The position numbers were made by a program, and so were the translations under genes. A stretch of 64,000 nt of DNA from contig NZ_CP094975.1 in the NCBI RefSeq assembly GCF_023509015.1, positions 2,303,501-2,367,500 of the forward strand. Direction: 5' to 3'. The notes beneath the pieces are model-generated. The model was not told where the DNA came from, ran no database searches, and worked only from the letters and a program-made list of their open reading frames with translations. The stretch comes from Pseudomonas abieticivorans (GTDB lineage Bacteria > Pseudomonadota > Gammaproteobacteria > Pseudomonadales > Pseudomonadaceae). How positions within the stretch are numbered: position 1 is the stretch's first letter; each line of letters opens with the position of its first letter. This document shows, piece after piece, positions 54,072-64,000 of the stretch.

Positions 54072-55180
54072 TGGGTTGGCTCCTGCTTGGCAGGCTGGCC
54101 CGCACCTTCATCGGCAGGCAAGTGACGGCGTTCCAGGTAGGCTTGCACGGCGCCCAGGCTGGCAGCCAAGTCAGGCGTTACCACCGACACCGGTTGCTTC
54201 TTCAGTTCACCCAAGCGTTCAAGCATTGCCCGGCTTTGAGTGTTGTCCTGATTGAAGCCTGCCAGCAGCACCCCGCGCGCCTCATCCAGCGCCTGGGCGT
54301 ACACCTTGGCTTCGCCATTGAGCGCGGCCCACTGGGCCTGCTCCAGGGCCAGGCTCAGGGCCAGGCGTACCTGGTTCAAGCTTTGACCTGCCAACAACGG
54401 CCGGATGTTGTCATCCGGATTGAAGTCGATACGGAAAAAACTGGAGATTTTCGCCCACCACTGGCGCCAATGGCTGTCCGGGTCGGCCTGGGCGTCGACC
54501 GGCACGCTGCCGGCCTGGAATTCCGGCGCCAGCGCCGTCAGGCCCACGGTCTGGTCACGCAGTGCAGACAACTGCAGGAACAGCCCGGTGCGGTCCGGCT
54601 GCTCGACACTGTTGAGCGCAGCCGTGCTCTTGGCCAATTGCTCACGGGCGGCAAAGGCACCGGGGTCGTTCTGCTCACGCAGGATCTCGTCGGCGCCCTG
54701 CACCAATTCACGGGCGCTACCAATGTCCTGCAAGGCAGATAGACGCAAACTGGCCAGGCGCAGCAAGTGTTCGGCCTCGGCCAGCCGCCAGTCTTTGCGG
54801 CTGGCCCCCAGCACAGTTTCCAGACGCTGGCTCAGCCGTTGCTGATCACCTTGCAGTTGCGCCACCAAGCGGCGGCGGTCTTCGAGCTCTTGCGCAGGCG
54901 GCAATTTACCCAGCTCGCTGCTCAGTTGCTGTTCGTTCTGCTGCAGTGTCTGGGCCTGGGCGCTCAAGGACTCAAGCTGGCTGCTCTGCTGCTGATGACC
55001 GGCCTGCAGGTGCCGCACCTGCCAGACACCCCAGCCGCCAACGGCGATACCGACCGCGCCAAGCAACAAGGCAACCACAGCAAGGCCCTTGGCGCTTTTG
55101 GCCGATGCCGGCGCCACGGTTGGAGTGGGCTCATCGAGCACCGGCTGAAAATCATCTTTGGGCAAGACTGTTTCGCTCAC
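54068..55180 (-). CDS. hemX: HemX family protein (misnamed uroporphyrinogen-III C-methyltransferase)
   Basis: A 370-residue inner-membrane protein with a single N-terminal transmembrane segment (GLAVVALLLGAVGIAVGGWG near 30-49) followed by a coiled coil (QQQSSQLESLSAQAQTLQQN) and a helical periplasmic domain. It has none of the SAM-binding motifs of true methyltransferases. It sits between hemD and hemY in the hemC-D-X-Y operon as in E. coli. Its 3' end overlaps hemY by four bases. Function is not established. Confidence 0.9.
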   Translation of the reverse strand: MSETVLPKDDFQPVLDEPTPTVAPASAKSAKGLAVVALLLGAVGIAVGGWGVWQVRHLQAGHQQQSSQLESLSAQAQTLQQNEQQLSSELGKLPPAQELEDRRRLVAQLQGDQQRLSQRLETVLGASRKDWRLAEAEHLLRLASLRLSALQDIGSARELVQGADEILREQNDPGAFAAREQLAKSTAALNSVEQPDRTGLFLQLSALRDQTVGLTALAPEFQAGSVPVDAQADPDSHWRQWWAKISSFFRIDFNPDDNIRPLLAGQSLNQVRLALSLALEQAQWAALNGEAKVYAQALDEARGVLLAGFNQDNTQSRAMLERLGELKKQPVSVVTPDLAASLGAVQAYLERRHLPADEGAGQPAKQEPTQ

Positions 55181-55217
55181 GTATCCATCCTTTGCATTGA
55201 GGCGTTTCTACCGATTT

Positions 55218-56006
55218 TTACCGGGTATGGGTGACGCCCTGGAAGGCGGCGGCAGGGTGAGCCTGCAACGCCGCCATCAACGCCGCGGCGCTGGCACCGC
55301 GACAATCCACTATAGCCCGCGCACCGGCGGCCTGGGCCAATTCGGCAACGCGCAGGCTAGGAACAAACAACGGCAGGCCTGCCAACTGTGGCCAGGCCTC
55401 GCCGGCCAACAGCCGTAAATGTTCAAAACCCTGCCCACTGCTGACCACCAGCCCGTTCAAGCGTTCCGACACAATACGTTCAAGCAGGCTGTGTGGAGGA
55501 TATTCCGGCAATCGGCGGCGGTACAGCTGCAGGTAATCGACACTAGCACCGCGCTCGCGCAAACGCTCGGCCAACAGCTCGCGCCCGCCTTCGCCGCGCA
55601 GGATCAACACCTGCGGGTTGGGCACTTGCAGGGCCACGTTCAGCCAGGCGAGGTCCAGCAGCGCCTCGCTGTCGTCGCCCTCTGCCGGGACGTGCACGCG
55701 CAGCCCGTACTGCTCGAGGATCGCCGCCGTCGCCGCGCCCACGCTGAACCAATGCAGGGCAGGCAGCTGTGGCCAGTGCCGGGCTATAAGCTCAACGCCC
55801 AACCGCGCGGCAGGCTTGCTCACCACAATCACCGCGCAGTAACGATCCAGCTGCAACGCCAGCGTACGCATGGCGGCGTCTTCTGCAAGCGGCTCGATTG
55901 CCAGCAACGGCAGGCAACTGCCGTGTACACCGGCAGCGGCCAACTGCAACGCCAGCGCTGCCGATTCCTCGGCAGGCCGGGTCAGCAGCAGGCGCCAACC
56001 CGTCAC
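55218..56006 (-). CDS. hemD: Uroporphyrinogen-III synthase
   Basis: Cyclises hydroxymethylbilane with ring-D inversion. The 262-residue protein is weakly conserved as usual for HemD, but has the family start [80 protein letters not shown] and [17 protein letters not shown]. Overlaps hemC by four bases, so they are coupled, and hemX follows 37 bases later. Confidence 0.93.
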   Translation of the reverse strand: MTGWRLLLTRPAEESAALALQLAAAGVHGSCLPLLAIEPLAEDAAMRTLALQLDRYCAVIVVSKPAARLGVELIARHWPQLPALHWFSVGAATAAILEQYGLRVHVPAEGDDSEALLDLAWLNVALQVPNPQVLILRGEGGRELLAERLRERGASVDYLQLYRRRLPEYPPHSLLERIVSERLNGLVVSSGQGFEHLRLLAGEAWPQLAGLPLFVPSLRVAELAQAAGARAIVDCRGASAAALMAALQAHPAAAFQGVTHTR

Positions 56007-56944
56007 GGGTGGCCGGCCTCACCGTAGACGGCCTTGAGGATTTCGTCGGCGCCTTGGGCCAGCAGGTCTTCGGCAACCTTGATGCCCAGTGCTGTCGCAT
56101 CGGCCTGAGGCGCCCTTGCCTGCGCGCTAAGCAACAATGACCCGGCCGCATCGCCCACCAGCCCACGCAACCACAATTGGTCGCCTTCCAGCACGGCGTA
56201 ACAGGCGATCGGCACTTGGCAGCCACCATTGAGGTGCTTGTTCAGGGCGCGCTCGGCCGTTACCCGCACGGCGGTGTCGTGATGATGAAGAGGGGCCAGC
56301 AGCGCATGGATCTCGCTGTCGGCACTGCGGCACTCGATACCCACGGCACCCTGGCCCCCTGCGGGCAGGCTGTCTTCGACACTGATGCTATCGCTGATGC
56401 GATCTTCGAAGCCCAGGCGGATCAAGCCGGCGGCCGCCAGGATAATCGCGTCGTACTCGCCGGCATCGAGCTTGGCCAGGCGAGTGTTGACGTTGCCACG
56501 CAGGAAATTGATTTGCAGGTCCGGCCGGCGATTGAGCAATTGGGTTTGCCGACGCAGGCTGGACGTGCCGACGATACTGCCTGGCGGCAGCGCCTCAAGA
56601 CTTTTGTAAGTGTTTGAAACGAAGGCGTCGCGGGGGTCTTCGCGCTCGCAAATGCAATACAGGCCCAGGCCTTGCGGGAAGTCCATGGGCACGTCTTTCA
56701 TGGAATGCACGGCGATGTCGGCCTGGTTTTCCAACAGCGCGGTTTCCAGCTCCTTGACGAACAGGCCCTTGCCGCCGATTTTCGACAACGGCGAGTCGAG
56801 CAGCTTGTCGCCACGGCTGACCATGGGTACCAGGGTTACCCGCAGGCCTTGGTGCGCTTGTTCCAGGCGAGCCTTGACGTACTCGGCCTGCCACAGGGCC
56901 AAGGCGCTTTTACGGGTGGCAATGCGGATTTCGCGAGTGGACAT
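56003..56944 (-). CDS. hemC: Porphobilinogen deaminase (hydroxymethylbilane synthase)
   Basis: Assembles four porphobilinogen units into hydroxymethylbilane. The 313-residue protein has [20 protein letters not shown] at the N-terminus, [19 protein letters not shown] with the catalytic Asp near 85, [20 protein letters not shown], and [14 protein letters not shown], whose Cys carries the dipyrromethane cofactor. It is the first gene of hemC-D-X-Y, 102 bases downstream of algR. Confidence 0.98.
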   Translation of the reverse strand: MSTREIRIATRKSALALWQAEYVKARLEQAHQGLRVTLVPMVSRGDKLLDSPLSKIGGKGLFVKELETALLENQADIAVHSMKDVPMDFPQGLGLYCICEREDPRDAFVSNTYKSLEALPPGSIVGTSSLRRQTQLLNRRPDLQINFLRGNVNTRLAKLDAGEYDAIILAAAGLIRLGFEDRISDSISVEDSLPAGGQGAVGIECRSADSEIHALLAPLHHHDTAVRVTAERALNKHLNGGCQVPIACYAVLEGDQLWLRGLVGDAAGSLLLSAQARAPQADATALGIKVAEDLLAQGADEILKAVYGEAGHP

Positions 56945-57006
56945 GGATCAATCCGAACTGAATAGATTCGGGGATGATACCAGCATCGGGCCGGGTGACC
57001 ATTCGC

Positions 57007-57038
57007 CGATGAGCCCCGCGATGGATGCGGGCTCATCG
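57007..57038 (-). terminator. Hairpin after algR
   Basis: CGATGAGCCC (57007-57016) and GGGCTCATCG (57029-57038) form a ten-bp perfect stem with a 12-base loop, beginning eight bases after the algR stop. No T tract follows on the transcribed strand, so it may allow partial read-through into hemC. Confidence 0.5.
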
Positions 57039-57046
57039 ACGATGGT

Positions 57047-57793
57047 TCAAAGCTGCTGCATCATCTTGCGCACGCCGGCCACATGCCGGCGGCTGACGAT
57101 CAGTGCATCACCATTGAGCCCCTTGAGGAACAACTGGAAATGCCCCAGGGGCGTTCGCTGCAATCGCTCGATGCGCTCGCGGGCCACCAGCGCGTTGCGA
57201 TGGATGCGCACGAAGCGGTCACCGAACTCGTCCTCAAGCGCCTTCAGGGGTTCATCGAGCAACACCTCGCCGCCTTCATGGCGCAAGGTCACGTACTTGT
57301 GGTCGGCAATGAAATAGATGACTTGGTCCAGCGGGATCAACTCGATCCCCTTGCGCGTTCGCGCGCTGATATGGGTGCGTGGCCCGCTGCCGGTCTCGGC
57401 CGCCGGGCGTGTCAACGCGGCGAGCTGCACGCGATTGGGCCGCTCGGCTTTCTTCAAGGCCTCAAGCAGGCTTTCGGGGCGCACCGGCTTGACCAGGTAA
57501 CCCACGGCACTGACTTGGAAAGCCTCCAGGGCAAACTCGTCGTGCGCCGTGCAAAACACCACGGCAGGCGGCGCTTCGCGCTCACACAGTTTGGCGGCCA
57601 CCTGCAGGCCGTCCAGGCCAGGCATGCGTATGTCCAGCAGGACCACATCCGGCTTCAGGCTGTCGATCAGTGCCAGGGCCTCTTCGCCATTGGTGGCGCT
57701 GGGCTCCAGCACGCTATAGCCCTCGAGATCGCTGACCAGTCGGCTCAAGCGTTCGCGGGCGAGGGGTTCGTCATCAACGATCAGGACATTCAT
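57047..57793 (-). CDS. algR: AlgR, LytTR-family response regulator
   Basis: Controls alginate, twitching and other virulence-related traits in P. aeruginosa. The 248-residue protein has a receiver domain (LIVDDEPLARERLSRLVSDL, DVVLLDIRMPGLDG with Asp54 as the phosphoacceptor, and VGYLVKPVRPESLL with the conserved Lys) and a C-terminal LytTR DNA-binding domain (HISARTRKGIELIPLDQVIY, FVRIHRNALVARERIERLQR). ATG 57793 overlaps the algZ stop by four bases, so the pair are coupled. 248 residues is the size known for AlgR. Confidence 0.97.
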   Translation of the reverse strand: MNVLIVDDEPLARERLSRLVSDLEGYSVLEPSATNGEEALALIDSLKPDVVLLDIRMPGLDGLQVAAKLCEREAPPAVVFCTAHDEFALEAFQVSAVGYLVKPVRPESLLEALKKAERPNRVQLAALTRPAAETGSGPRTHISARTRKGIELIPLDQVIYFIADHKYVTLRHEGGEVLLDEPLKALEDEFGDRFVRIHRNALVARERIERLQRTPLGHFQLFLKGLNGDALIVSRRHVAGVRKMMQQL

Positions 57794-58872
57794 ATTGCGC
57801 TGGATTCCTGCGTGAGTCTCGCACAAGGATAGCGTAGACAGGTGAAGTGACGACCGTCACGGCGATCCACGCTAAGACTCGCGCGAGGGCCAAAAAGTGC
57901 CGCAAGTCGGGCACCAATATTTGACAGTGCCTGATGAGTACCGCCCGAAGCCCGCTGCACATAGGCTTCGTCGTAGGGATTGCTGATGCACAATATGAAC
58001 TCTCCCCCTATATAGTCGGCTTCGACGCTGACCACCCCACCTTCGATGCGCGGGGCAACGCCATGTATCAGCGCATTTTCCAGCAGTGGTTGTAAGGTTA
58101 GCTGTGGAATCGGCAAGTCATCGGGAATTGTGTTGATCCTCCAGTCCAACTGTAGACGCTCGCCGAGCCGATATTGCTCAATCCGCAAATATCCTTTCGC
58201 AAGCGCCAGCTCATCACTCCAGCGCACCACGCTTCCCGGCTTGCCCAGGCTGGCCCGGAACAGATCGGAAAGGTCCAGCACCGCCTGCTCGGCCTTGAGC
58301 GGGTCGATCACCACCAGGCTCGCGATACTGTTTAGGCTGTTGAACAGGAAGTGCGGACGGATGCGTGCCTGCAATGCCTCGAGCCGCGCGCCCAGTTCGG
58401 CCTGTTGCTGCTTGCGCCACTGGCTCTGCAAGTAAAAGTAGCGCAATAACAGCGCCGACATGATCAAGCCGATCAGGCCGTGGCGCAGGTACCGGTTTAC
58501 CTCGCCGCTGGCGGGCGCGGTGCCGCCGAGTTGGTAGTAATCGGTAACGGCGGTACCGGCGAGGGTCAGCAAGACCACGATCAGGCAACTCAGCGCCCCT
58601 GCCAGGCCGGCGTCCAAGCGCGCCAACGCCGGGCGCAATGCACACAGCAAGGCCGCCGAGAGCAGCACGATCCACTGCACGAACAACGAGGTCAGGGCCA
58701 GCCGCATCCAATTGAAACCGGGATTCATCGGCTCTGACAGCACCAACACCATAACCAGGAGTTCGGCCAATACCACGAGCACGAACAGTGCCTGCGCTTC
58801 GCACAATTCAGGGATAAAGAATTCTGTTACCGGCGCCGCCTTACGGGGCCGTCCAAACCAGTCGATGCGCAT
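57790..58872 (-). CDS. algZ: AlgZ/FimS, LytS-family sensor histidine kinase
   Basis: Membrane sensor partner of AlgR. The 360-residue protein has about six N-terminal hydrophobic segments (from LFVLVVLAELLVMVLVL to IGLIMSALLLRYFYL near residue 165), then the His-kinase dimerisation helix with RIRPHFLFNSLNSIASLVVI (phosphoacceptor His) and the ATPase domain with LLENALIHGVAPRIEGGVVS (N box). The G boxes are poorly matched: ISNPYDEAY and GGTHQALSNIGARL replace the usual glycine-rich motifs, in line with reports that AlgZ lacks several hallmarks of kinases. The upstream 95 bases separate it from the divergent argH. Confidence 0.95.
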   Translation of the reverse strand: MRIDWFGRPRKAAPVTEFFIPELCEAQALFVLVVLAELLVMVLVLSEPMNPGFNWMRLALTSLFVQWIVLLSAALLCALRPALARLDAGLAGALSCLIVVLLTLAGTAVTDYYQLGGTAPASGEVNRYLRHGLIGLIMSALLLRYFYLQSQWRKQQQAELGARLEALQARIRPHFLFNSLNSIASLVVIDPLKAEQAVLDLSDLFRASLGKPGSVVRWSDELALAKGYLRIEQYRLGERLQLDWRINTIPDDLPIPQLTLQPLLENALIHGVAPRIEGGVVSVEADYIGGEFILCISNPYDEAYVQRASGGTHQALSNIGARLAALFGPRASLSVDRRDGRHFTCLRYPCARLTQESSAI

Positions 58873-58967
58873 TGTGGAATTCCGCCGGGCACTCGATGCC
58901 CCGGCCGGATTGACTCCCTGTTATTATTGCGGCCAATTTCCCGTTCACGCCTTCAACGAGCGTATTC

Positions 58968-60362
<1,395 letters not shown>

Positions 60363-60366
60363 GCGC

Positions 60367-61029
60367 TTACCCTGCCGCTTGAAGCCTCGCTAGAAATAGC
60401 GGGGCGTCAAGCGCGCGGCCTGCCGCCACTTGCTCTACGCAAGGCCTGGTCGATAGCAACTCCAACAGTGCCTGGGCCTTGGGCATTGCCTCCATCAGGT
60501 CAATGCCGAACAGTTTTTGGCCTACCTGCTGCGCCAGATCAACGCTGTACAAAAAATAGACATCGGCAATGGTGAACTGCGCTCCGGCCACATACGGGCA
60601 AAATCTGCCGCGTGCCGCCAATGCCGCGAAACCCTTGATCAAGTCGCGCCTGGCCTTGGCCTTCAACACCGCAGGCGTTTCCCGGCCGCCAAAGAACGCC
60701 TCCACGTAGCACACGCGCGCCGGCAGCTCGATGTACAACTCTATCTCCTTGGCCAATGCCTTGACCTGCGCCCGTTCGAAGGGGGACGCCGGCATCAGCG
60801 GCAGGCCGCCGGCTGCTTCTTCCAGGTAGCCAATGATGACGTCGGTCTCGCTGACAAAGCCCTCGGGCGTCTCGAGAATCGGGATCTTGCCGCGAGGGCT
60901 TTTGGCAAGAATCTCCGGATTCTGGCAACCGTGTAGCAGGACCTCTTCGAAGGCGAGGCCCTTTTCCAGCAACACCAGCTTGACCATGTTGAAATAGTTG
61001 CTGGACGCAAAACCGTATAATTTTAACAT
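60367..61029 (-). CDS. Glutathione S-transferase family protein
   Basis: A 220-residue GST-fold protein. The thioredoxin-like N-domain reads KLYGFASSNYFNMVKLVLLE, with the SSNYFN start as likely catalytic region, then EVLLHGCQNPEILAKSPRGK and the cis-Pro/ESD-like IPILETPEGFVSETDVIIGY. The C-domain is helical (FEELYIELP region and FAALAARGRFCPYVAGAQFT IADVYF-type motif). Substrate unknown. ATG 61029 has GGAGG seven bases upstream; the frame extends 23 codons further without support. Confidence 0.88.
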   Translation of the reverse strand: MLKLYGFASSNYFNMVKLVLLEKGLAFEEVLLHGCQNPEILAKSPRGKIPILETPEGFVSETDVIIGYLEEAAGGLPLMPASPFERAQVKALAKEIELYIELPARVCYVEAFFGGRETPAVLKAKARRDLIKGFAALAARGRFCPYVAGAQFTIADVYFLYSVDLAQQVGQKLFGIDLMEAMPKAQALLELLSTRPCVEQVAAGRALDAPLFLARLQAAG

Positions 61030-61185
61030 CGGAGGCCTCCCTGGCCGTCGATTGAAGACGCTGGCATCGTAGCCATATCCCTGGCTGAAAGAGAGCATGG
61101 AATTTTTGCCAAAAAACCAGCTCGACCAAGCAGGGAAAGTCTCCGAATACCGTTAAACTGGCCGCCTACAGACAGGAATACCCGC

Positions 61186-61479
61186 ATGAACGACCAAACC
61201 AAGATCGAAAACGACGAAGACGAGCAGTTCGCCGAGGACACCCTGATCCAGGCCATCGAAAACCAGATCGAAAGCGACAACCCGCCAGCGGCCAAGGCCA
61301 CGTTCAACAAACTGACCCTGGTAGGCTACGAACGCGACGACATTCTCGAAATGATGGCCCATGTACTGGCCGTCGAAATCGACAAAATTCTCGAAGAAGA
61401 CCGCGCGTTCGACACCGTTTGGTACGAAGCGGCCCTTCGCGCATTGCCTGAATTGCCGCCGGAAGCCAAGCCCGAATAA
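61186..61479 (+). CDS. Small acidic conserved hypothetical protein
   Basis: A 97-residue protein rich in Glu and Asp at the start (NDQTKIENDEDEQFAEDTLI) and with a compact C-terminal part (LVGYERDDILEMMAHVLAVE, FDTVWYEAALRALPELPPE). No family function is recognised, but the codon pattern and position between two conserved genes support a real gene. The stop codon lies in a short dyad (61472-61479 and 61489-61496). Confidence 0.8.
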   Translation: MNDQTKIENDEDEQFAEDTLIQAIENQIESDNPPAAKATFNKLTLVGYERDDILEMMAHVLAVEIDKILEEDRAFDTVWYEAALRALPELPPEAKPE

Positions 61480-61614
61480 GCCGAAGGTTTATTCGGCAGA
61501 TTTCCCATAGCCTAACTACACTAGAAAAGCCCCGCTGCCATGTGTTCGCCCGGGGCGCCACGTCGGGCACCCACAGGGTGCTGTCGTCTATATCTAGAAA
61601 AGTCTGGAGTACCT

Positions 61615-61866
61615 ATGTCGTATACCCCTGAGCTGGTTGCCGAACTGGAAATCCTTGCACTGTTCAACCTGGACAATAAGCAGGAGGGGCTGAAGATCCA
61701 CCACACCGCCGCTCCCCAAGCCATTGCCGCCACCCAGCGCCTGTTCGACAAGGCCCTGATTACCCAAGCCGATGGCGGCTACCTGACCAGCCTGGGCTTG
61801 CAGGCAGCGGATCATGCCCAATCGCTGCTCACCATACTGACCACCAAGGCTGCCGAAGCCGCCTGA
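61615..61866 (+). CDS. TIGR02647 family protein
   Basis: An 83-residue protein with SYTPELVAELEILALFNLDN, GLKIHHTAAPQAIAATQRLF and GGYLTSLGLQAADHAQSLL, which I recognise as the TIGR02647 family of uncharacterised DNA-binding-like proteins in gamma-proteobacteria. The length is normal. ATG 61615 is chosen, 25 codons within a longer frame. A terminator hairpin follows. Confidence 0.83.
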   Translation: MSYTPELVAELEILALFNLDNKQEGLKIHHTAAPQAIAATQRLFDKALITQADGGYLTSLGLQAADHAQSLLTILTTKAAEAA

Positions 61867-61887
61867 ACCCCTTCGCCTCTCAGGCAC

Positions 61888-61917
61888 CAGCGCCCTTATT
61901 CACGGGCGCTGTTTGCT
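61888..61917 (+). terminator. Terminator after the TIGR02647 gene
   Basis: CAGCGCCC (61888-61895) and GGGCGCTG (61904-61911) form an eight-bp stem with an eight-base loop, followed by TTTGCTG. It lies 21 bases after the stop and 116 before cyaA. Confidence 0.65.
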
Positions 61918-62032
61918 GCCTGATATAAATCGCATAAATACGCTCAAATTTCGCTCAAGTGCGCCGATAAAGTGGCTAGAGTCCATCACTTCGCCAATTT
62001 AACGGCGCAGTACACGCTACCTCGAGCCCGAA

Positions 62033-64000
62033 ATGACGCGCACCCAAGAGATACGCCCCGACCTGGAACAGGGAATCGACCGTCAGGTTCTCAGCCAGCT
62101 GCGTGCGCGCTTTCTTCTGCTCAACCAGGGCCGGATGAACCGCGCCATGGACGGCCTGTCGAGCCGGCAACAAACCGTGGTCAAGTTGTTGCCGCTCTTT
62201 TTTCACGTCAACCACCCCTTGCTGCCAGGGTATGTATCGGGGGCGACGCCGGCCGGCGTCTCGCACTACGAGCCGCAAGCTGACACCTTGGCCGAGGCCC
62301 TGCGCCTGACGCGCTCATTCAGCTACAAGGCCCGCCACGGCAACCCGCCACGCCCCATCCACGGGCTGTTTTTGATGGGCAGCCTGGGCTCACTGGCGCA
62401 GACCGAGCAAAGCGACATGGACGTCTGGGTATGCCATGCACCCGACCTGGGCCAGGATGAACTGGAAGAGTTGCGCCGTAAGTGCCAACTGCTGGAAACC
62501 TGGGCGGCCAGCCAGGGCGCCGAAGCACACTTTTTCCTGATCGACCCGCAGCGCTTCGTCAAGGGCGAACGCGACGCCCAACTCAGCTCGGAAGACTGCG
62601 GCACCACCCAGCACTACCTGTTGCTGGATGAGTTCTACCGCACTGCGCTGTGGCTGGCCGGGCGCACCCCGCTGTGGTGGCTGGTACCCGTGTACGAGGA
62701 GCCGCGCTACGCCGAGTTCACCCACACGCTGATTTCCAAGCGCTTCATTCGTGCAGACGACACCTTGGACCTGGGCAACCTGGCCCACATCCCGCCCGGC
62801 GAATACATCGGTGCAGGGCTGTGGCAACTGTTCAAGGGCATTGAGTCACCTTACAAGTCGGTACTCAAGCTGCTGCTGACCGAGGTCTACGCCAGCGAGC
62901 ACCCCCAGGTGGTGTGCCTGAGCCTGCGTTTCAAGCAATCGGTGTTTGCCAACCGCCTGGACCTCGACGAACTTGACCCGTACATGGTGGTGTACCGCCG
63001 CATCGAGGAGTACCTCAAAGCACGTGGCGAAACCGAGCGCCTGGAACTGGTGCGCCGCGCCCTGTACCTGAAGGTGAACAAAAAACTCACCAGCCTGCGC
63101 CGGCAACGCAGCCAAAGCTGGCAGCGCAAGCTGCTGGAAACCCTGGCCCGGGAATGGAATTGGGATGAGCGCCAACTGGCCTTGCTCGACAGCCGTAGCC
63201 AATGGAAGGTGCGCCAGGTAGGCAGCGAGCGGCGCGCACTGGTCAGCGAACTCAACCACAGCTACCGCTTCCTGACCCAATTTGCCCGCACCGAGCAAAC
63301 CACCAACCTGGTCAATACCCGCGACCTGAACGTGCTCGGCCGCAGGCTGTACGCAGCCTTCGAGCGCAAGGCCGGAAAAATCGAATTCATCAACCCGGGC
63401 ATCGCCCCGGACTTGGCCGAAGACACCTTGACCCTGGTGCAGGCGCCCAACCGACGCGAGCCCGGCCAGTTTTACTGGGGCCTGTACAACGGCAGCCTGG
63501 GTATCTACGAGTGGGAGCACTTTGCGCCCTTCAAGCGCTGCCGCGAACTGCTCGACCTGCTCGCCTGGAGCCACCGCAATGGGATTATCGACAGCAGCAC
63601 CCGGCTGGCACTGCACCCGGGCAGCAGTGACCTGAGCGAATCGGAGCTGTTCAACCTGCTTGGCAGCCTGCAGCAAACCGTCGCCCTACCGCTGCCCACG
63701 GTGCAGGAAGAGCGCTTGTTGCGCCCCAGCGTGCCCAGCGAGGTATTGCTGCTGATCAACGTGGGCATCGACCCGCTCAAGCACCACCGCGAACTGAACG
63801 TACACATGACCACCGAGCGCACCGACTCGCTGAGCTATGCCGGCGTGCGGGAAAACCTGGTGCTGACCCTGGACCAGGTCACGCTCAACAGCTGGAATGA
63901 GCTACAAACCCTGCGTTTCGATGGCCCATACGCACTGCTCGAATGCCTGCGCGACTACCTCAACAGCCTGCCAGCGGACCTTGATCCGCCGCGGGTACGG
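62033..64000 (+). CDS. cyaA: Class I adenylate cyclase (N-terminal 656 codons, continues past window)
   Basis: Makes cyclic AMP from ATP. The frame is open from ATG 62033 to the last base (656 codons). The catalytic nucleotidyltransferase motif is GLFLMGSLGSLAQTEQSDMD near residue 110, containing the GS...DMDVWV pair (metal ligands Asp). Further conserved parts are AHFFLIDPQRFVKGERDAQL, SSEDCGTTQHYLLLDEFYRT and TPLWWLVPVYEEPRYAEF. The C-terminal regulatory part, about 290 residues, lies outside the window. In P. aeruginosa CyaA contributes little cAMP compared with CyaB. Confidence 0.96.
   Translation, partial: MTRTQEIRPDLEQGIDRQVLSQLRARFLLLNQGRMNRAMDGLSSRQQTVVKLLPLFFHVNHPLLPGYVSGATPAGVSHYEPQADTLAEALRLTRSFSYKARHGNPPRPIHGLFLMGSLGSLAQTEQSDMDVWVCHAPDLGQDELEELRRKCQLLETWAASQGAEAHFFLIDPQRFVKGERDAQLSSEDCGTTQHYLLLDEFYRTALWLAGRTPLWWLVPVYEEPRYAEFTHTLISKRFIRADDTLDLGNLAHIPPGEYIGAGLWQLFKGIESPYKSVLKLLLTEVYASEHPQVVCLSLRFKQSVFANRLDLDELDPYMVVYRRIEEYLKARGETERLELVRRALYLKVNKKLTSLRRQRSQSWQRKLLETLAREWNWDERQLALLDSRSQWKVRQVGSERRALVSELNHSYRFLTQFARTEQTTNLVNTRDLNVLGRRLYAAFERKAGKIEFINPGIAPDLAEDTLTLVQAPNRREPGQFYWGLYNGSLGIYEWEHFAPFKRCRELLDLLAWSHRNGIIDSSTRLALHPGSSDLSESELFNLLGSLQQTVALPLPTVQEERLLRPSVPSEVLLLINVGIDPLKHHRELNVHMTTERTDSLSYAGVRENLVLTLDQVTLNSWNELQTLRFDGPYALLECLRDYLNSLPADLDPPRVR

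Overview
The window is chromosomal DNA of a Pseudomonas, most likely from the P. fluorescens species complex. The evidence is the GC-rich coding, the gene order (tex, gshA, argA/argE, gcvTHP, fbp-type iron uptake, ubi-pepP-ygfB, zapA-6S RNA, ubiD, rho, trxA, ppx/ppk, hemB, algP, algQ, dsbB, hemYXDC, algR/algZ, argH, cyaA), which matches the arrangement known from P. aeruginosa, and two families of REP repeats typical of fluorescent pseudomonads. It is dense core genome. I see no phage, insertion sequence, integron, CRISPR array, rRNA or tRNA. Species cannot be fixed from the sequence alone.

Layout. 1-8.4 kb: end of tex with an overlapping hotdog thioesterase; gshA (glutathione synthesis); argE followed by argA (ornithine/arginine synthesis), with argA broken by one extra base as read; a CYTH-CHAD protein; an Lrp-type regulator divergent from a small ACT-like protein. 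8.5-18.2 kb: a lone GspE/PulE-type ATPase, a DUF2388 protein, the gcvT-gcvH-gcvP glycine cleavage operon, and an iron ABC transporter (binding protein plus fused permease, no ATPase gene here). 18.3-25.5 kb: ygfB-pepP-ubiH-ubiI-like operon divergent from TIGR02449-zapA-6S RNA-fau; a 48-codon membrane-protein gene; an EVE-domain protein; a FliL-like secreted protein. 25.6-33.2 kb: a quinone oxidoreductase, an orphan GxSxG hydrolase resembling T6SS phospholipases, chaC, a REP cluster, ubiD overlapping an iron-sulfur flavin reductase, rho and trxA.

33.3-49.3 kb: a FadR/GntR regulator divergent from a four-gene polar amino-acid ABC operon; ppx and ppk converging with overlapping 3' ends; hemB upstream of ppk; dedA, a fatty acid hydroxylase/sterol desaturase-like protein, elbB, a yaiI-type gene, an SDR, a LysE/RhtB exporter, a YheS-like ABC-F ATPase and a TIGR02444 protein. 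49.3-64 kb: the alginate-regulation/heme block (algP, fklB-like PPIase, algQ, dsbB, hemY-hemX-hemD-hemC, algR-algZ), then argH, a GST, two small conserved proteins and the first 656 codons of cyaA.

The genes cover glutathione metabolism (gshA, chaC, GST), arginine (argA, argE, argH), ubiquinone (ubiH, ubiI-like, ubiD), heme (hemB, hemC, hemD, hemX, hemY), polyphosphate (ppk, ppx), and global regulation (6S RNA, AlgQ, Rho, AlgR/AlgZ, AlgP, CyaA). I found no clear undescribed system. The best leads are the argA frameshift, a DsbB whose ubiquinone-side CXXC reads CXXS, the orphan lipase-like gene with a hairpin over its ribosome binding site, the ubiD-reductase coupling, the unannotated-size small membrane protein, and the many convergent gene pairs with almost no space between them.
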